Translations under genes and position numbers: made by a program | Notes under the pieces: generated by a model | Databases searched by the model: none | Told to the model about the DNA's origin: nothing | What the model saw: the letters and a program-made list of their open reading frames with translations, nothing else | From: Jiulongibacter sediminis | Lineage (GTDB): Bacteria; Bacteroidota; Bacteroidia; Cytophagales; Spirosomataceae | Direction of reading: 5' to 3' | NCBI RefSeq assembly: GCF_001306455.1 | Contig: NZ_LGTQ01000005.1 | Location: 992,001 to 1,056,000, forward strand | Length of the DNA stretch: 64,000 nucleotides | Shown: positions 53,051 through 62,155 of the stretch, in pieces | Layout: each line of letters opens with the position of its first letter | How positions within the stretch are numbered: position 1 is the stretch's first letter

Positions 53051-54355
53051 TTATAATACTTTTTCAAGATAAGCTTTAAAAGCCGCATATTCGGTGGTCA
53101 TTCCTTGAGCGACCTTTTCTTTAGAGATGAGTTCTTCCAGCCTTTCAGGGATTGGAAGCTTGCCTCCCAAAACGGCCTCTACATCTGGTAAAAACTTGGC
53201 ATAGTGTGCGGTTGAAAGAAAAACTCCCGTTGCTTTTGAGATGTCTACCAGATAGTCTCGCAATCCTAAATAGGCAATGGCTGTATGTGGACAGACTACA
53301 TAATTAAAATTATCCTTTAGTTCTTTAATAGCTACTTTCGTTTCTTCATCTGTATAAGCAAAGCCAACAATTTGATCTTTGATTTCTTCAAATTGATTTC
53401 CAAAAAGAGCTTTAAGCCTTGGGAAGTTACTTGGGTCACCTACATCCATAGCATTTGAAATGGTACTGATAGAAGGTTTAATCGGACTGTATTCTCCAGA
53501 TCTCAAATATTCCGGAACGACCTTGTTTACGTTGGTAGCAGCCACAAACTTCTGAACCGGCATACCCATTTTGTAGGCAATAACACCAGCACTCAGGTTT
53601 CCAAAATTTCCACTTGGCACTGAAAAAACAATAGGTAAGCCTTTACCTTTCAATCTTGAATAGGCATAAGCATAATAAAACGCCTGTGGGATCAGACGAG
53701 CAATATTGATAGAATTAGCCGAAGCTAAGTGATGCTTAGCTCTCAATTCTTGATCCAGAAAAGCCGTTTTGACTAACTTCTGACAATCATCAAAAGTACC
53801 GTCAACTTCTAGGGCAGAAACATTCTTACCTAGAGTTGTCAACTGCTTTTCCTGAATTTCGCTGACTTTACCTTTAGGGTAAAGAATAATTACATTAATG
53901 TTGGGCGTTTCATAGAAACCTTGGGCCACAGCTCCCCCAGTGTCGCCGCTGGTTGCCACCAAAATATTGATCTTTCTACTTTTCTTCTGTAAAAAATAAG
54001 ACATCACCGCCGCCATAAAACGGGCACCGAAATCCTTAAACGCCATCGACGGACCATGAAAAAGCTCCAAACAATACAAGTTCTCCCCTACCTCAACCGA
54101 TGGTGCATCAAAATCAATAGCTTTCTCTATGAGATTCTGTAAATCCTTTCTCGGAATTTCTTCTTCAAAAAATGCGGCAGCAATCTCCAGTGCTATCTCA
54201 CTGAGACTCATTTTATCAGAGTTTTCCCAAAAAGAGGAAGGTAAAACCGGAATACTTTCAGGCATATATAGACCATTATCTGAAGGTAGTCCCTGAAAAA
54301 TGGCTTCCTCAATCCCGACGGATTCACTAATCTGATTTGTGCTGTACAACTGCAT
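53051..54355 (-). CDS. thrC: Threonine synthase
   Basis: The 434-residue PLP enzyme makes threonine from O-phosphohomoserine. The PLP lysine lies in FHGPSMAFKDFGARFM (about residue 105), with SGDTGGAVAQGF (about 145) binding phosphate and SVPSGNFGNLSAG (about 230) binding the cofactor. It is the longer, E. coli-like type, without the S-adenosylmethionine regulatory domain of plants. It stands alone; no thrA or thrB is adjacent. Confidence 0.96.
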   Translation of the reverse strand: MQLYSTNQISESVGIEEAIFQGLPSDNGLYMPESIPVLPSSFWENSDKMSLSEIALEIAAAFFEEEIPRKDLQNLIEKAIDFDAPSVEVGENLYCLELFHGPSMAFKDFGARFMAAVMSYFLQKKSRKINILVATSGDTGGAVAQGFYETPNINVIILYPKGKVSEIQEKQLTTLGKNVSALEVDGTFDDCQKLVKTAFLDQELRAKHHLASANSINIARLIPQAFYYAYAYSRLKGKGLPIVFSVPSGNFGNLSAGVIAYKMGMPVQKFVAATNVNKVVPEYLRSGEYSPIKPSISTISNAMDVGDPSNFPRLKALFGNQFEEIKDQIVGFAYTDEETKVAIKELKDNFNYVVCPHTAIAYLGLRDYLVDISKATGVFLSTAHYAKFLPDVEAVLGGKLPIPERLEELISKEKVAQGMTTEYAAFKAYLEKVL

Positions 54356-54431
54356 TTTTGAGTATTTCCTTAAAGAGCCGCAATTTTAGGAAATTTATTT
54401 CCTTATGGCTAAGCTTTGCTTACAAATAAGC

Positions 54432-54439
54432 TAGTTTTG
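54432..54439 (+). promoter_or_regulatory. -7 promoter element TAGTTTTG, four bases from the ATG
   Basis: This exact TAnnTTTG match ends at 54439, four bases before the ATG at 54444. It predicts a leaderless RNA for the methyltransferase gene. Confidence 0.55.
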
Positions 54440-54443
54440 CCTC

Positions 54444-55565
54444 ATGGAGCCGTATTTGATGACCGCCAAAACCCTCTCAGGACTCGAAAGTATTTTGGCC
54501 AAAGAAATTGAAGAACTGGGTGGTTTAAAAGTAGAAAAAGGTAAACGTATCGTATACTTTGAGGGTAATGATGGTCTGATGATGAAAGCAAATCTGGGAC
54601 TACGCACAGCTCTCTCGATCCTTATTCCGTTTGCGGAATTTCAGGCCAAAAATGAAAATGAACTCTACCAGGAAACACTTGACATCCCTTGGGAAGATAT
54701 TTTCAGTTTGAGAAATACCTTCTCAATTCAATCTGTTGTTGGTGGCGAATATTTCAATCACTCAAAATATGTGGCTCTTAAAGTCAAAGATGCCATAGCT
54801 GATCGATTCAGAAAGGTGACTGGCCGCAGGCCAAATGTTGATCCCAAGGATGCTGATTATCAAATTAACGTACACATCAATCGTGACCGCTGCACACTAT
54901 CTTTTGACTCTTCTGGCAAAACACTCGATAAGCGAGGCTATCGTTTAAAATCTAACGAAGCTCCTATCAATGAGTGCCTTGCTGCAGGTATAATTTTAAA
55001 ATCAGGCTGGGATAAAAAACGATGCATTTATGATCCCATGTCTGGTTCAGGAACTTTCGGGATAGAAGCGGCTCTGATTGGCCGGAATATGGCTCCAGGT
55101 ATGAAACGCCGTTTTTCATTTCAAAATTGGGCCGACTTCAACCAAGAGCTTTTCTATCAAATAAAGGATGAATTAAAAGCTCAAGAAACTGAACTGCAAA
55201 CAGAAATTTATTGCTCAGATATCGAGAAGCAAAATCTCTCAATAATTACCGAAAACGCTGTGCGAGCAGGTGTAATCGATGATCTGACGATTGAGCATCT
55301 TGACTATTTTAAATCCTCGAAAAGATGCGACAGCGGAGTTGCATTTCTTAATCCTCCATATGGCGAAAGAATGAACCTCGACCATAGTAAGGAAACCTAT
55401 AAAGCGATTGGTGATCAGCTTAAACAGCACTACACTAACTGTGATGCCTGGGTAATTAGTTCTAATATGCCCGCAATGAAAGCTTTTGGCCTAAAAGCCG
55501 AATCAAAAGAAATGGTGTTTAATGGCGGCCTTGAATGCCGCCTTCAACACTACAAACTTTTTTAG
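54444..55565 (+). CDS. THUMP-domain RNA methyltransferase (RlmL/RlmK-N type)
   Basis: The 373-residue protein has a THUMP-type RNA-binding region (about 1-155) and a Rossmann methyltransferase domain. The SAM site is DPMSGSGTFGIEAALIG (about 196), and the catalytic NPPYGERM (about 312) marks N-methylation of a base. It resembles the N-terminal half of E. coli RlmL, which makes m2G2445 in 23S rRNA. The second methyltransferase of RlmKL is missing. Its stop shares a TTAG with convergent carA. Confidence 0.88.
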   Translation: MEPYLMTAKTLSGLESILAKEIEELGGLKVEKGKRIVYFEGNDGLMMKANLGLRTALSILIPFAEFQAKNENELYQETLDIPWEDIFSLRNTFSIQSVVGGEYFNHSKYVALKVKDAIADRFRKVTGRRPNVDPKDADYQINVHINRDRCTLSFDSSGKTLDKRGYRLKSNEAPINECLAAGIILKSGWDKKRCIYDPMSGSGTFGIEAALIGRNMAPGMKRRFSFQNWADFNQELFYQIKDELKAQETELQTEIYCSDIEKQNLSIITENAVRAGVIDDLTIEHLDYFKSSKRCDSGVAFLNPPYGERMNLDHSKETYKAIGDQLKQHYTNCDAWVISSNMPAMKAFGLKAESKEMVFNGGLECRLQHYKLF

Positions 55566-56662
55566 AGCGTACTCACAAAATCGTCAAAAAGGTATCTTGA
55601 ATCGTGAGGCCCGGGAGCGGCTTCAGGGTGATACTGCACAGAGAAAACAGGTTTCCCTTTCACTTCCATTCCTTCAACGGTGTTATCATTGAGATTGATG
55701 TGGGTAATCTCCACGGTATTTACCTTCTTAGCTTCTTCAATACTCACCGCAAAACCGTGATTTTGAGAGGTAATTTCAGACTTACCTGTTTTCAGGTTTT
55801 TCACCGGATGATTCAATCCTCGGTGGCCATTGTGCATTTTATAAGTATCAATACCACAAGCTCTGGCAATAATCTGATGACCCAGACAAATACCAAACAT
55901 AGGCTTACCGCTATCAATCAGATCTTTTACAGTATCCACCGCATATTTCATAGCGGCAGGGTCGCCAGGTCCGTTAGATATGAAGTAGCCATCTGCACCC
56001 CAGGCCTTGATTTCATCTGCCGGAGTTTTGGCATTGAAAACCTTCATATAACAGCCTCTTTGAGTAAAGTTTCTAAGAATATTGGTTTTGCAACCCAAAT
56101 CCAGAACAGCTAGTTTTTTACCGGCAGTTTCCTCACCATAAAAGAAAGGCTCATTGGTACTTACTTCACTAGAAAGCTCCAGGCCTTCCATTGAAGGACA
56201 TTTCTTTAACTCAGCCATCAATTCATTCACATCTTCAATTTCAGATGAAATGATACAGTTCATGGCTCCGGCATTTCTGATATGTCTTACAATCTGACGA
56301 GTGTCAACATCACAAATACCAACGATTCCGGCCTTCTCAAAATAGTCTTCCAGCGAACCATCAGCGGTTTTTCTCGAATAATAATGCTCAGCATAAGCAT
56401 TGCATACCATCCCCTTGATTTTTACACTTGATGACTCCTCCTCTTCTCCGAGTTTAATACCATAATTTCCAATATGAGAAGTGGTATTCACGATGACCTG
56501 ACCAAAATAAGACGGATCAGTGTAAATCTCCTGATAACCTGTCATTCCAGTGTTAAAGCAGATTTCTCCGGCTGAAGTTCCTCTTTTCCCTAATGCTTTA
56601 CCTTTGAATAGTGTACCGTCTTCTAAGAGTAAGTAAGCGGCTTTCGTCTGAGTGTTGTCCAT
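55562..56662 (-). CDS. carA: Carbamoyl-phosphate synthase small subunit
   Basis: The ATG at 56662 (MDNTQTKAAYLLLEDGTLF, 366 aa) is chosen; the frame opens further upstream but the extra residues are not family-like. The N-terminal part has GEICFNTGMTGYQEI and ITSDPSYFGQ-type segments. The glutaminase domain has the Cys nucleophile in GICLGHQI (about 250) and the His-Glu pair in VQYHPEAAPGPHDS. It supplies ammonia to CarB for arginine and pyrimidine synthesis. No carB is near. Confidence 0.96.
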   Translation of the reverse strand: MDNTQTKAAYLLLEDGTLFKGKALGKRGTSAGEICFNTGMTGYQEIYTDPSYFGQVIVNTTSHIGNYGIKLGEEEESSSVKIKGMVCNAYAEHYYSRKTADGSLEDYFEKAGIVGICDVDTRQIVRHIRNAGAMNCIISSEIEDVNELMAELKKCPSMEGLELSSEVSTNEPFFYGEETAGKKLAVLDLGCKTNILRNFTQRGCYMKVFNAKTPADEIKAWGADGYFISNGPGDPAAMKYAVDTVKDLIDSGKPMFGICLGHQIIARACGIDTYKMHNGHRGLNHPVKNLKTGKSEITSQNHGFAVSIEEAKKVNTVEITHINLNDNTVEGMEVKGKPVFSVQYHPEAAPGPHDSRYLFDDFVSTL

Positions 56663-56707
56663 TAAGACTCTATGATTTCCGATTGAGTAGTATAAATTAT
56701 CGGAGCG

Positions 56708-56715
56708 TAAAGTTA
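56708..56715 (-). promoter_or_regulatory. Weak -7 promoter element TAACTTTA of carA
   Basis: On the minus strand this sequence matches seven of eight positions of TAnnTTTG and lies 45 bases upstream of the chosen carA ATG. Confidence 0.35.
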
Positions 56716-56871
56716 GATAAAAAATACGCAATCAAATAACCTTTTGGTAAATTGATGAACAGAACAAACGTTTATGAAACGAAAAATAAGAATTATCATA
56801 TTTGTTAAAAATGAAACTCATAGTCCTTTCTAACTCATAATAAGAACTTTAGTACATAAACAATTACTCCC

Positions 56872-57693
56872 ATGAAAATTCTTATCGGAACAGATTTTAG
56901 TAAAGCATCTGAGAATGCCATTGAATACACTACTCAAATAGCTCGTAATTTTATTGCTGAGGTGGTTTTAGTTCACTCTTACTTACCACCTATGGTAGAC
57001 CCTTCTATCCCAGTGGGTATGTTGGAGGCCAATGAAATTACAGTTATCAAGGAGTTTGATGAAATTCTGGAGAAGAAGGTTCGCAAACTTCGTGAAAGCG
57101 GTGTCAGAGCTTCATACAAGGTTGTTATCGGTGACCTGAGACATGCCTTTGAAGAAGTAACTAAAGACACTGAGCCAGCAGATTTGATAGTACTCGGAAA
57201 AACTGAGAATCCTGATTTTTTGGATAAACTCATAGGATCAACCTCTCAGCATCTGCTGAATCAGGTTCAGGTTCCACTTTTGGTTGTTCCTGAGAATTAT
57301 CCTGTTACTCTTCCAAAGGCATTTGCCTATGCCACTCAATTAGAATTCGAAGAGTCTGATATAATCAAAAAAGTTAAAGAAATGTCAGGAAGGTTAAAGT
57401 CCAAACTTCATTTCGTAAAGGTTCAGTTAGATAATGACCTTGATATTAACCCCGACTTGCCTTTAATCAAGGAAATCAATGGAATAACAGGATTGGAGAA
57501 AACAGAAGTTGATTATGTTAATGCAGAAAGTCTCAAAGAAGGACTCTCAGCTTATATCAAAGATCATGATATTTCACTTCTGGTATTGGCCTCACATAAG
57601 CGAGGGCTTCTTGACGGAATACTGGCTCCAAGCCAGAGCAGAAAGCTTTTGAGTAAGATCAAAATACCCGTTTTAATCTATCACTTTACATAA
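56872..57693 (+). CDS. Tandem universal stress protein
   Basis: The 273-residue protein contains two Usp domains. The first (about 1-142) starts MKILIGTDFSKASENAIEY and ends NQVQVPLLVVPENY. The second (about 150-273) ends LASHKRGLLDG and IKIPVLIYHF. The G-2x-G-9x-G(S/T) ATP motif is weak in both halves, since only part of it (LIGSTSQHLL) is seen in the first. Such proteins act in stress and energy-limited growth. It lies alone on the plus strand between carA and rplQ. Confidence 0.93.
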   Translation: MKILIGTDFSKASENAIEYTTQIARNFIAEVVLVHSYLPPMVDPSIPVGMLEANEITVIKEFDEILEKKVRKLRESGVRASYKVVIGDLRHAFEEVTKDTEPADLIVLGKTENPDFLDKLIGSTSQHLLNQVQVPLLVVPENYPVTLPKAFAYATQLEFEESDIIKKVKEMSGRLKSKLHFVKVQLDNDLDINPDLPLIKEINGITGLEKTEVDYVNAESLKEGLSAYIKDHDISLLVLASHKRGLLDGILAPSQSRKLLSKIKIPVLIYHFT

Positions 57694-57694
57694 A

Positions 57695-57720
57695 AAAAGG
57701 GAGGCAAAAGCCTCCCTTTT
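57695..57720. terminator. Bidirectional terminator between usp and rplQ
   Basis: AAAAGGGAGGC (57695-57705) and GCCTCCCTTTT (57710-57720) pair around an AAAA loop, with A and T tracts on both sides. It serves the stress protein gene and the ribosomal protein operon. Confidence 0.92.
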
Positions 57721-57742
57721 AGTTTTGCTGCTTATTGATTGA

Positions 57743-58288
57743 TTAATCTTCTTTCTCTTCTTCAGAAGAATCATTAGCTTCTTCAGCCGGAGCTGCTTCC
57801 TCAGCCACTACTTCTTCAGTAGTTTCTGCCACAGCTTCTACTGTCTCTTCAGATGATTTCTTCTTACCTCTACGACTTCTTCTTGACTTACCAGCACCAG
57901 AAGAATCACCGTCAGTAGAAAGAAGGTTCTCATTGAAATCAACAAGCTCGATAAGAGCCATCTCAGCGTTATCACCAAGACGGGTTCCTAACTTAATGAT
58001 ACGAGTGTAACCACCATTTCTTTCAGCTACTTTTTCACTAATTGTAGTGAAAAGCTCAGTAACGGCTTCCTTATCCTGAAGGTATGAGAAAACAACCCTT
58101 CTTGAATGCGTAGTATCATTCTTAGATTTAGTAATCAAAGGCTCAGCATACTTACGTAGTTCTTTTGCCTTGGCTACCGTTGTTGTAATTCTCTTTGACT
58201 TGATCAAAGAAACAGCCATGTTACTTAACAAAGCACTGCGGTGAGATTTTGTTCTCCCCAGATGATTTACTTTTTTTCCGTGTCTCAT
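57743..58288 (-). CDS. rplQ: Ribosomal protein L17 with acidic C-terminal tail
   Basis: The ATG at 58288 ([20 protein letters not shown]) is the family start; a longer frame is ignored. The L17 core ends near residue 118. A further stretch of about 60 residues is present: a basic segment ([11 protein letters not shown]) and then an alanine- and glutamate-rich end (EEEKED). Such tails occur in Bacteroidota L17. It is the last gene of the operon, 89 bases after rpoA. Confidence 0.96.
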   Translation of the reverse strand: MRHGKKVNHLGRTKSHRSALLSNMAVSLIKSKRITTTVAKAKELRKYAEPLITKSKNDTTHSRRVVFSYLQDKEAVTELFTTISEKVAERNGGYTRIIKLGTRLGDNAEMALIELVDFNENLLSTDGDSSGAGKSRRSRRGKKKSSEETVEAVAETTEEVVAEEAAPAEEANDSSEEEKED

Positions 58289-58377
58289 TTTTGTAATTCG
58301 TAAGTATCGGTTAAGGTTGCGTATCGCAGCTGGCAATCCCCACCTATTACGATTTTAAAGGTTAATAAAATCCGCGA

Positions 58378-59367
58378 TTATTCTTCGTCCAGTTTGTATT
58401 TTGATACATCCATACCAAAATGCAATCCTTTTTCAGCTACAAGCTGCTCAAGCTCAGTAAGTGACTTCTTGCCGAAGTTTCTGAACTTCATCATATCTGC
58501 AACCTCAAGCTTCACAAGATCACCAAGTGATCTGATATCTGCTGATTTAAGACAGTTATAAGCTCTAACTGAAAGATCAAGATCCTGAAGAGATGTTTTC
58601 AGAAGTTTTCTCATGTGCAAGAATTCTTCGTCAACCATATCGTTCTCATCATCACCAGTGGTATCAAATACCATGTTTTCATCAGTGAACTTCAGGAAGT
58701 GTTGAATCAAAATGTTTGCAGACTCCTGAAGAGCCTTCTCAGGGTGAATAGACCCGTCTGTTTTGATTTCAAGCAGAAGTTTTTCAAAGTCAGTTCTTTG
58801 CTCAACACGAGTGTTTTCTACATTGAACTTAACGTTTTTAATTGGAGTGTAAATAGAGTCTACAGCAATAAAGCCTACCGGCAATTCCTGATTTTTCTGC
58901 TCCTCAGAAGGAACATAACCTCTACCTTTATCTACAACAATCTCAAACTCTAATTCTTTTTTAGAGTCAAGTCGAGCAATTACAAGATCAGGATTCAAAA
59001 TTTCGAAACTCTGTGTGAATTTAGAAATATCACCAGCTGTAAGCTCTGTTTGGTTTTTAACCTTGATAGAAATTTTATTGTCTACATAGTCTGAAACCTT
59101 CTTAAATCTTACTTGTTTAAGATTCAAAATAATTTCAGTTACATCATCCACAACACCTTCAATCGATGAGAATTCATGAAGAACTCCAGGAAACCTTACA
59201 GCCGTAATTGCATAACCCTCTAACGAGGATAGCAGAATACGACGCAAAGCATTTCCTATAGTTACCCCATATCCTCTTTCAAGTGGTTTAAACTCGAAAA
59301 ATCCATGAAAGTCGTCAGCTTTTTCCATCACGACTTTATCGGGCATTTGAAATGCTAAAATTGACAT
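58378..59367 (-). CDS. rpoA: RNA polymerase alpha subunit
   Basis: The 329-residue subunit has the N-terminal dimerisation domain with [20 protein letters not shown] (about 32-51) and the C-terminal domain (about 255-320) with [20 protein letters not shown] and [15 protein letters not shown]. It starts polymerase assembly and contacts promoters and activators. Length is normal. It lies in the usual rpsD-rpoA-rplQ order. Confidence 0.98.
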   Translation of the reverse strand: MSILAFQMPDKVVMEKADDFHGFFEFKPLERGYGVTIGNALRRILLSSLEGYAITAVRFPGVLHEFSSIEGVVDDVTEIILNLKQVRFKKVSDYVDNKISIKVKNQTELTAGDISKFTQSFEILNPDLVIARLDSKKELEFEIVVDKGRGYVPSEEQKNQELPVGFIAVDSIYTPIKNVKFNVENTRVEQRTDFEKLLLEIKTDGSIHPEKALQESANILIQHFLKFTDENMVFDTTGDDENDMVDEEFLHMRKLLKTSLQDLDLSVRAYNCLKSADIRSLGDLVKLEVADMMKFRNFGKKSLTELEQLVAEKGLHFGMDVSKYKLDEE

Positions 59368-59458
59368 ACTATGGCGTATTTTTTCGTTAACGAAAGAAGA
59401 TTCAGGAATTTCCTAAATCTGAGAAATGCTGGTCGCTTTGGAAGCGACCAGCTATATA

Positions 59459-60064
59459 TTATTTATTGTACAATTCGACTACCGCCTGATCATTGAAGTT
59501 TTCAGGAACAAGTTCTCTTTCAGGATATGAAATGAACTTACCAGTCATTTCTTTAGCATCATACTCAAGCCAGCCGTATTTACTTGCAGAGTTAAGGCTT
59601 AAGCTTTCAAGGATTGAATCCATAGCTTTTGACTTCTCTCTTACGCCGATTAACTGACCTGGCTTCACTAAGTAAGAAGGGATATTCAAAACCTCACCGT
59701 CAACTACGATATGCTTGTGTGAAACCAACTGTCTCGCAGCTCTCCTTGTAGGAGCGATTCCTAATCTGTAAACCAAATTATCAAGTCTTGATTCACAAAG
59801 TTGTATAAGGTTTGTACCAGTTTGACCCGGTCTTACAGCCGCAAGGTGGAAGAAACGAGCAAATTGTTTCTCTAGCATACCGTACGTATACTTCACTTTT
59901 TGCTTTTCCTGAAGCTGCAATGCATATTCAGATTTCTTACTTCTTCTACCGCGTCCATGCTGACCCGGACCATAATTTTTCTTTTGTAAGGCTTTGCTTG
60001 GACCCATTACTGGTTCACCAAACTTTCTTGAAATTTTCGCCTTTGGACCTGTGTATCTTGCCAT
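59459..60064 (-). CDS. rpsD: Ribosomal protein S4
   Basis: The 201-residue protein binds 16S rRNA early in assembly. It has ARYTGPKAKISRKFGEPV at the N-terminus, then RLDNLVYRLGIAPTRRAARQLVSHKHI of the S4 RNA-binding domain (about 95-125). The N-terminal zinc cysteines of some S4 proteins are absent, as in other Bacteroidota S4. It is 81 bases downstream of rpsK. Confidence 0.98.
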   Translation of the reverse strand: MARYTGPKAKISRKFGEPVMGPSKALQKKNYGPGQHGRGRRSKKSEYALQLQEKQKVKYTYGMLEKQFARFFHLAAVRPGQTGTNLIQLCESRLDNLVYRLGIAPTRRAARQLVSHKHIVVDGEVLNIPSYLVKPGQLIGVREKSKAMDSILESLSLNSASKYGWLEYDAKEMTGKFISYPERELVPENFNDQAVVELYNK

Positions 60065-60145
60065 TTTTAAAATTTAATACTCATGAGAACTTCTGGCCCC
60101 AATGTCCAAACCAGCTTTCTCTATGAGCCATGAAACAAATATTAA

Positions 60146-60541
60146 TTAAACTCTTCTTCTTTTAGGAGGACGACAACCGTTATGAGGCAACGGAGTCTTG
60201 TCGGTGATAGATACCACTTCGATACCTACACTTTGAATAGTTCTGATAGCAGACTCTCTTCCTGAACCCGGACCTTTCACAAATACGTCAGCCTTTCTCA
60301 TTCCAGCCTCGTACGCTTTTTGTCCACAGTCCTGAGCTGCAGTTTGAGCAGCATATGGAGTGTTCTTTTTAGAACCTCTGAAACCCATTTTACCAGCAGA
60401 TGCCCATGAGATTACCTGACCTGTGCTGTTGGTAACAGAAATAATAATATTGTTGAATGAAGCCTTGATGTGAACTTCACCATGAGGTTCTACAACTACT
60501 ACTCTTTTTTTAGCCTTGTCTTTTCTTTTAGCTTGAGCCAT
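60146..60541 (-). CDS. rpsK: Ribosomal protein S11
   Basis: The 131-residue protein has [41 protein letters not shown] and the C-terminal [15 protein letters not shown]. It is a platform protein of the 30S subunit. The length and position after rpsM are normal. Confidence 0.98.
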   Translation of the reverse strand: MAQAKRKDKAKKRVVVVEPHGEVHIKASFNNIIISVTNSTGQVISWASAGKMGFRGSKKNTPYAAQTAAQDCGQKAYEAGMRKADVFVKGPGSGRESAIRTIQSVGIEVVSITDKTPLPHNGCRPPKRRRV

Positions 60542-60599
60542 TATCTAATTTAATTAAGCAATTTGGCGGGTTTATTAACCCCTGATCAACGATTAAATC

Positions 60600-60974
60600 T
60601 TATTTAGTAGCCTTCTTCTTGTTAGCCACAGTTTTTCTTCTTCCCTTACGGGTTCTTGAGTTGTTCTTTGTATGCTGACCACGTAACGGTAAACCTTTAC
60701 GATGTCTCAAACCTCTGTAACAACCAATATCCATCAAACGCTTGATGTTTAGCTGAACATCTGAACGAAGAGCACCTTCAACCATATATTCTTCAGCAAT
60801 AATGTTACGAACAGCGTTCGCTTCATCATCAGACCACTCTCCTGCTTTCTTGTCAACTGAAACTTCAGCCTTTTCCAAGATTTGCTGAGCTGAACTACGG
60901 CCCACACCAAAAATGTACGTAAGGGCAATAACGCCTCTTTTGTTATCCGGAATATCTACACCTGAAATCCTCAT
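60600..60974 (-). CDS. rpsM: Ribosomal protein S13
   Basis: The 124-residue protein has [20 protein letters not shown] at the start, then [19 protein letters not shown] and a lysine/arginine-rich end that contacts tRNA. It lies five bases after rpmJ in the standard rpmJ-rpsM-rpsK-rpsD order. Confidence 0.98.
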   Translation of the reverse strand: MRISGVDIPDNKRGVIALTYIFGVGRSSAQQILEKAEVSVDKKAGEWSDDEANAVRNIIAEEYMVEGALRSDVQLNIKRLMDIGCYRGLRHRKGLPLRGQHTKNNSRTRKGRRKTVANKKKATK

Positions 60975-60979
60975 ATTTC

Positions 60980-61096
60980 TTAACCTTGTCTTTGTTTAAA
61001 CTTTGGATTCTTTTTATTGATCACATAGATTTTTCCTTTTCTACGGATAACCTTGCAATCTGCACTACGCTTTTTTACTGATGCTTTAACTTTCAT
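60980..61096 (-). CDS. rpmJ: Ribosomal protein L36
   Basis: A 38-residue frame begins [20 protein letters not shown] and ends FKQRQG. It is the zinc-free-type L36: only one cysteine is visible where the C+ form has a CxxC...CxnH set. It lies between infA and rpsM, as expected. It is too short for ordinary ORF searches. Confidence 0.95.
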   Translation of the reverse strand: MKVKASVKKRSADCKVIRRKGKIYVINKKNPKFKQRQG

Positions 61097-61127
61097 GATC
61101 TGAAAAATTAGAGGCAAACCTCATTGA

Positions 61128-61346
61128 TTACTTATATCTATAAACTATTCTCGCTTTTGAAAGATCATATGGAGACATCTCCATCTTCACTTTATCTCCA
61201 GGCAAAATACGGATATAGTGCATCCTCATTTTCCCTGAAATGTGAGCTATAACCTCGTGCTTGTTTTCCAATTCCACTCTAAAGCGGGCATTAGAAAGTG
61301 CCTCCGTTATAATTCCATCTACTTCTATATTTGCTTGTTTCGCCAT
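61128..61346 (-). CDS. infA: Translation initiation factor IF-1
   Basis: The ATG at 61346 gives the 72-residue family length ([20 protein letters not shown]). The OB-fold motif [19 protein letters not shown] is present. An upstream in-frame start would read into map. The ATG lies one base after the map stop. IF-1 binds the ribosomal A-site during initiation. Confidence 0.98.
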   Translation of the reverse strand: MAKQANIEVDGIITEALSNARFRVELENKHEVIAHISGKMRMHYIRILPGDKVKMEMSPYDLSKARIVYRYK

Positions 61347-61347
61347 A

Positions 61348-62151
61348 TTACACAAAAAACATTTTCTTTTCTTCCAGTACTTTTTCAATGTACTCGAAGG
61401 TGGTTAAAATATCATATCCATTTTCAGTAACCATAACGGTATGTTCATAATGAGCAGCAGCGGATCTGTCTTCTGTTCTGATGGTCCAGCCATCTTCTTC
61501 CTGAAGAACAAAACGCTTACCTAAAGTCACCATTGGTTCAATCGCAATAACCATCCCTTTTTTCATTCGGGGTCCGTTACCTCTTTTACCAAAGTTTGGA
61601 ACTTCGGGAGCTTCGTGTAAATGTTTACCTACACCGTGACCTACTAACTCACGAACAATACCATAACCGTTCCTTTCATTGTATGACTGAATCGCGAAGC
61701 TTAAGTCACCAATTCTATTTCCTGGTTTTACCTGATTTATACCTTCATATAATGATTCTTTGGTAGTCCTCAACAATTCTTTAACCGAATCATCAACCTC
61801 ACCAATCATGTAGGTATAAGCACTGTCTGCATGAAAGCCATTTTTATAGACTCCGCAGTCAATAGATATTATGTCACCACTTTTAAGAACTCTATCACTC
61901 GGAAAACCATGTACTACAACTTCATTCACCGAGATACATAATGAAGCTGGAAAACCTCCGTAACCTTTGAAGGAAGGAACACCACCATTATCTCTGATGA
62001 ACTGTTCCGCAACCTCATCTAATCTGGCGGTAGTTACACCTTCATCCAGAATTTTGGCTACTTCAGCATGGGTTTTACCTAGAATATCTCCGTTAGCTCT
62101 GATTATTTCAGCTTCCTCTGCAGACTTCAGGTAAATTGATCTTTTACCCAT
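61348..62151 (-). CDS. map: Type I methionine aminopeptidase
   Basis: The 267-residue enzyme removes the first methionine from new proteins. Metal ligands are in [19 protein letters not shown] (two aspartates), [18 protein letters not shown] and the last glutamate in [11 protein letters not shown]. An insert-free type I length is seen. It lies four bases after secY. Confidence 0.97.
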   Translation of the reverse strand: MGKRSIYLKSAEEAEIIRANGDILGKTHAEVAKILDEGVTTARLDEVAEQFIRDNGGVPSFKGYGGFPASLCISVNEVVVHGFPSDRVLKSGDIISIDCGVYKNGFHADSAYTYMIGEVDDSVKELLRTTKESLYEGINQVKPGNRIGDLSFAIQSYNERNGYGIVRELVGHGVGKHLHEAPEVPNFGKRGNGPRMKKGMVIAIEPMVTLGKRFVLQEEDGWTIRTEDRSAAAHYEHTVMVTENGYDILTTFEYIEKVLEEKKMFFV

Positions 62152-62155
62152 GAAA

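Noticed and set aside
55604-56113. A 169-codon plus-strand frame opposite carA
   Set aside because: It is an antisense shadow of a conserved gene with no recognisable domain.
58315-58339. GGTTGC/GCAATCC hairpin between rpoA and rplQ as a regulatory element
   Set aside because: The stem is short with a bulge and has no T run; it could occur by chance.
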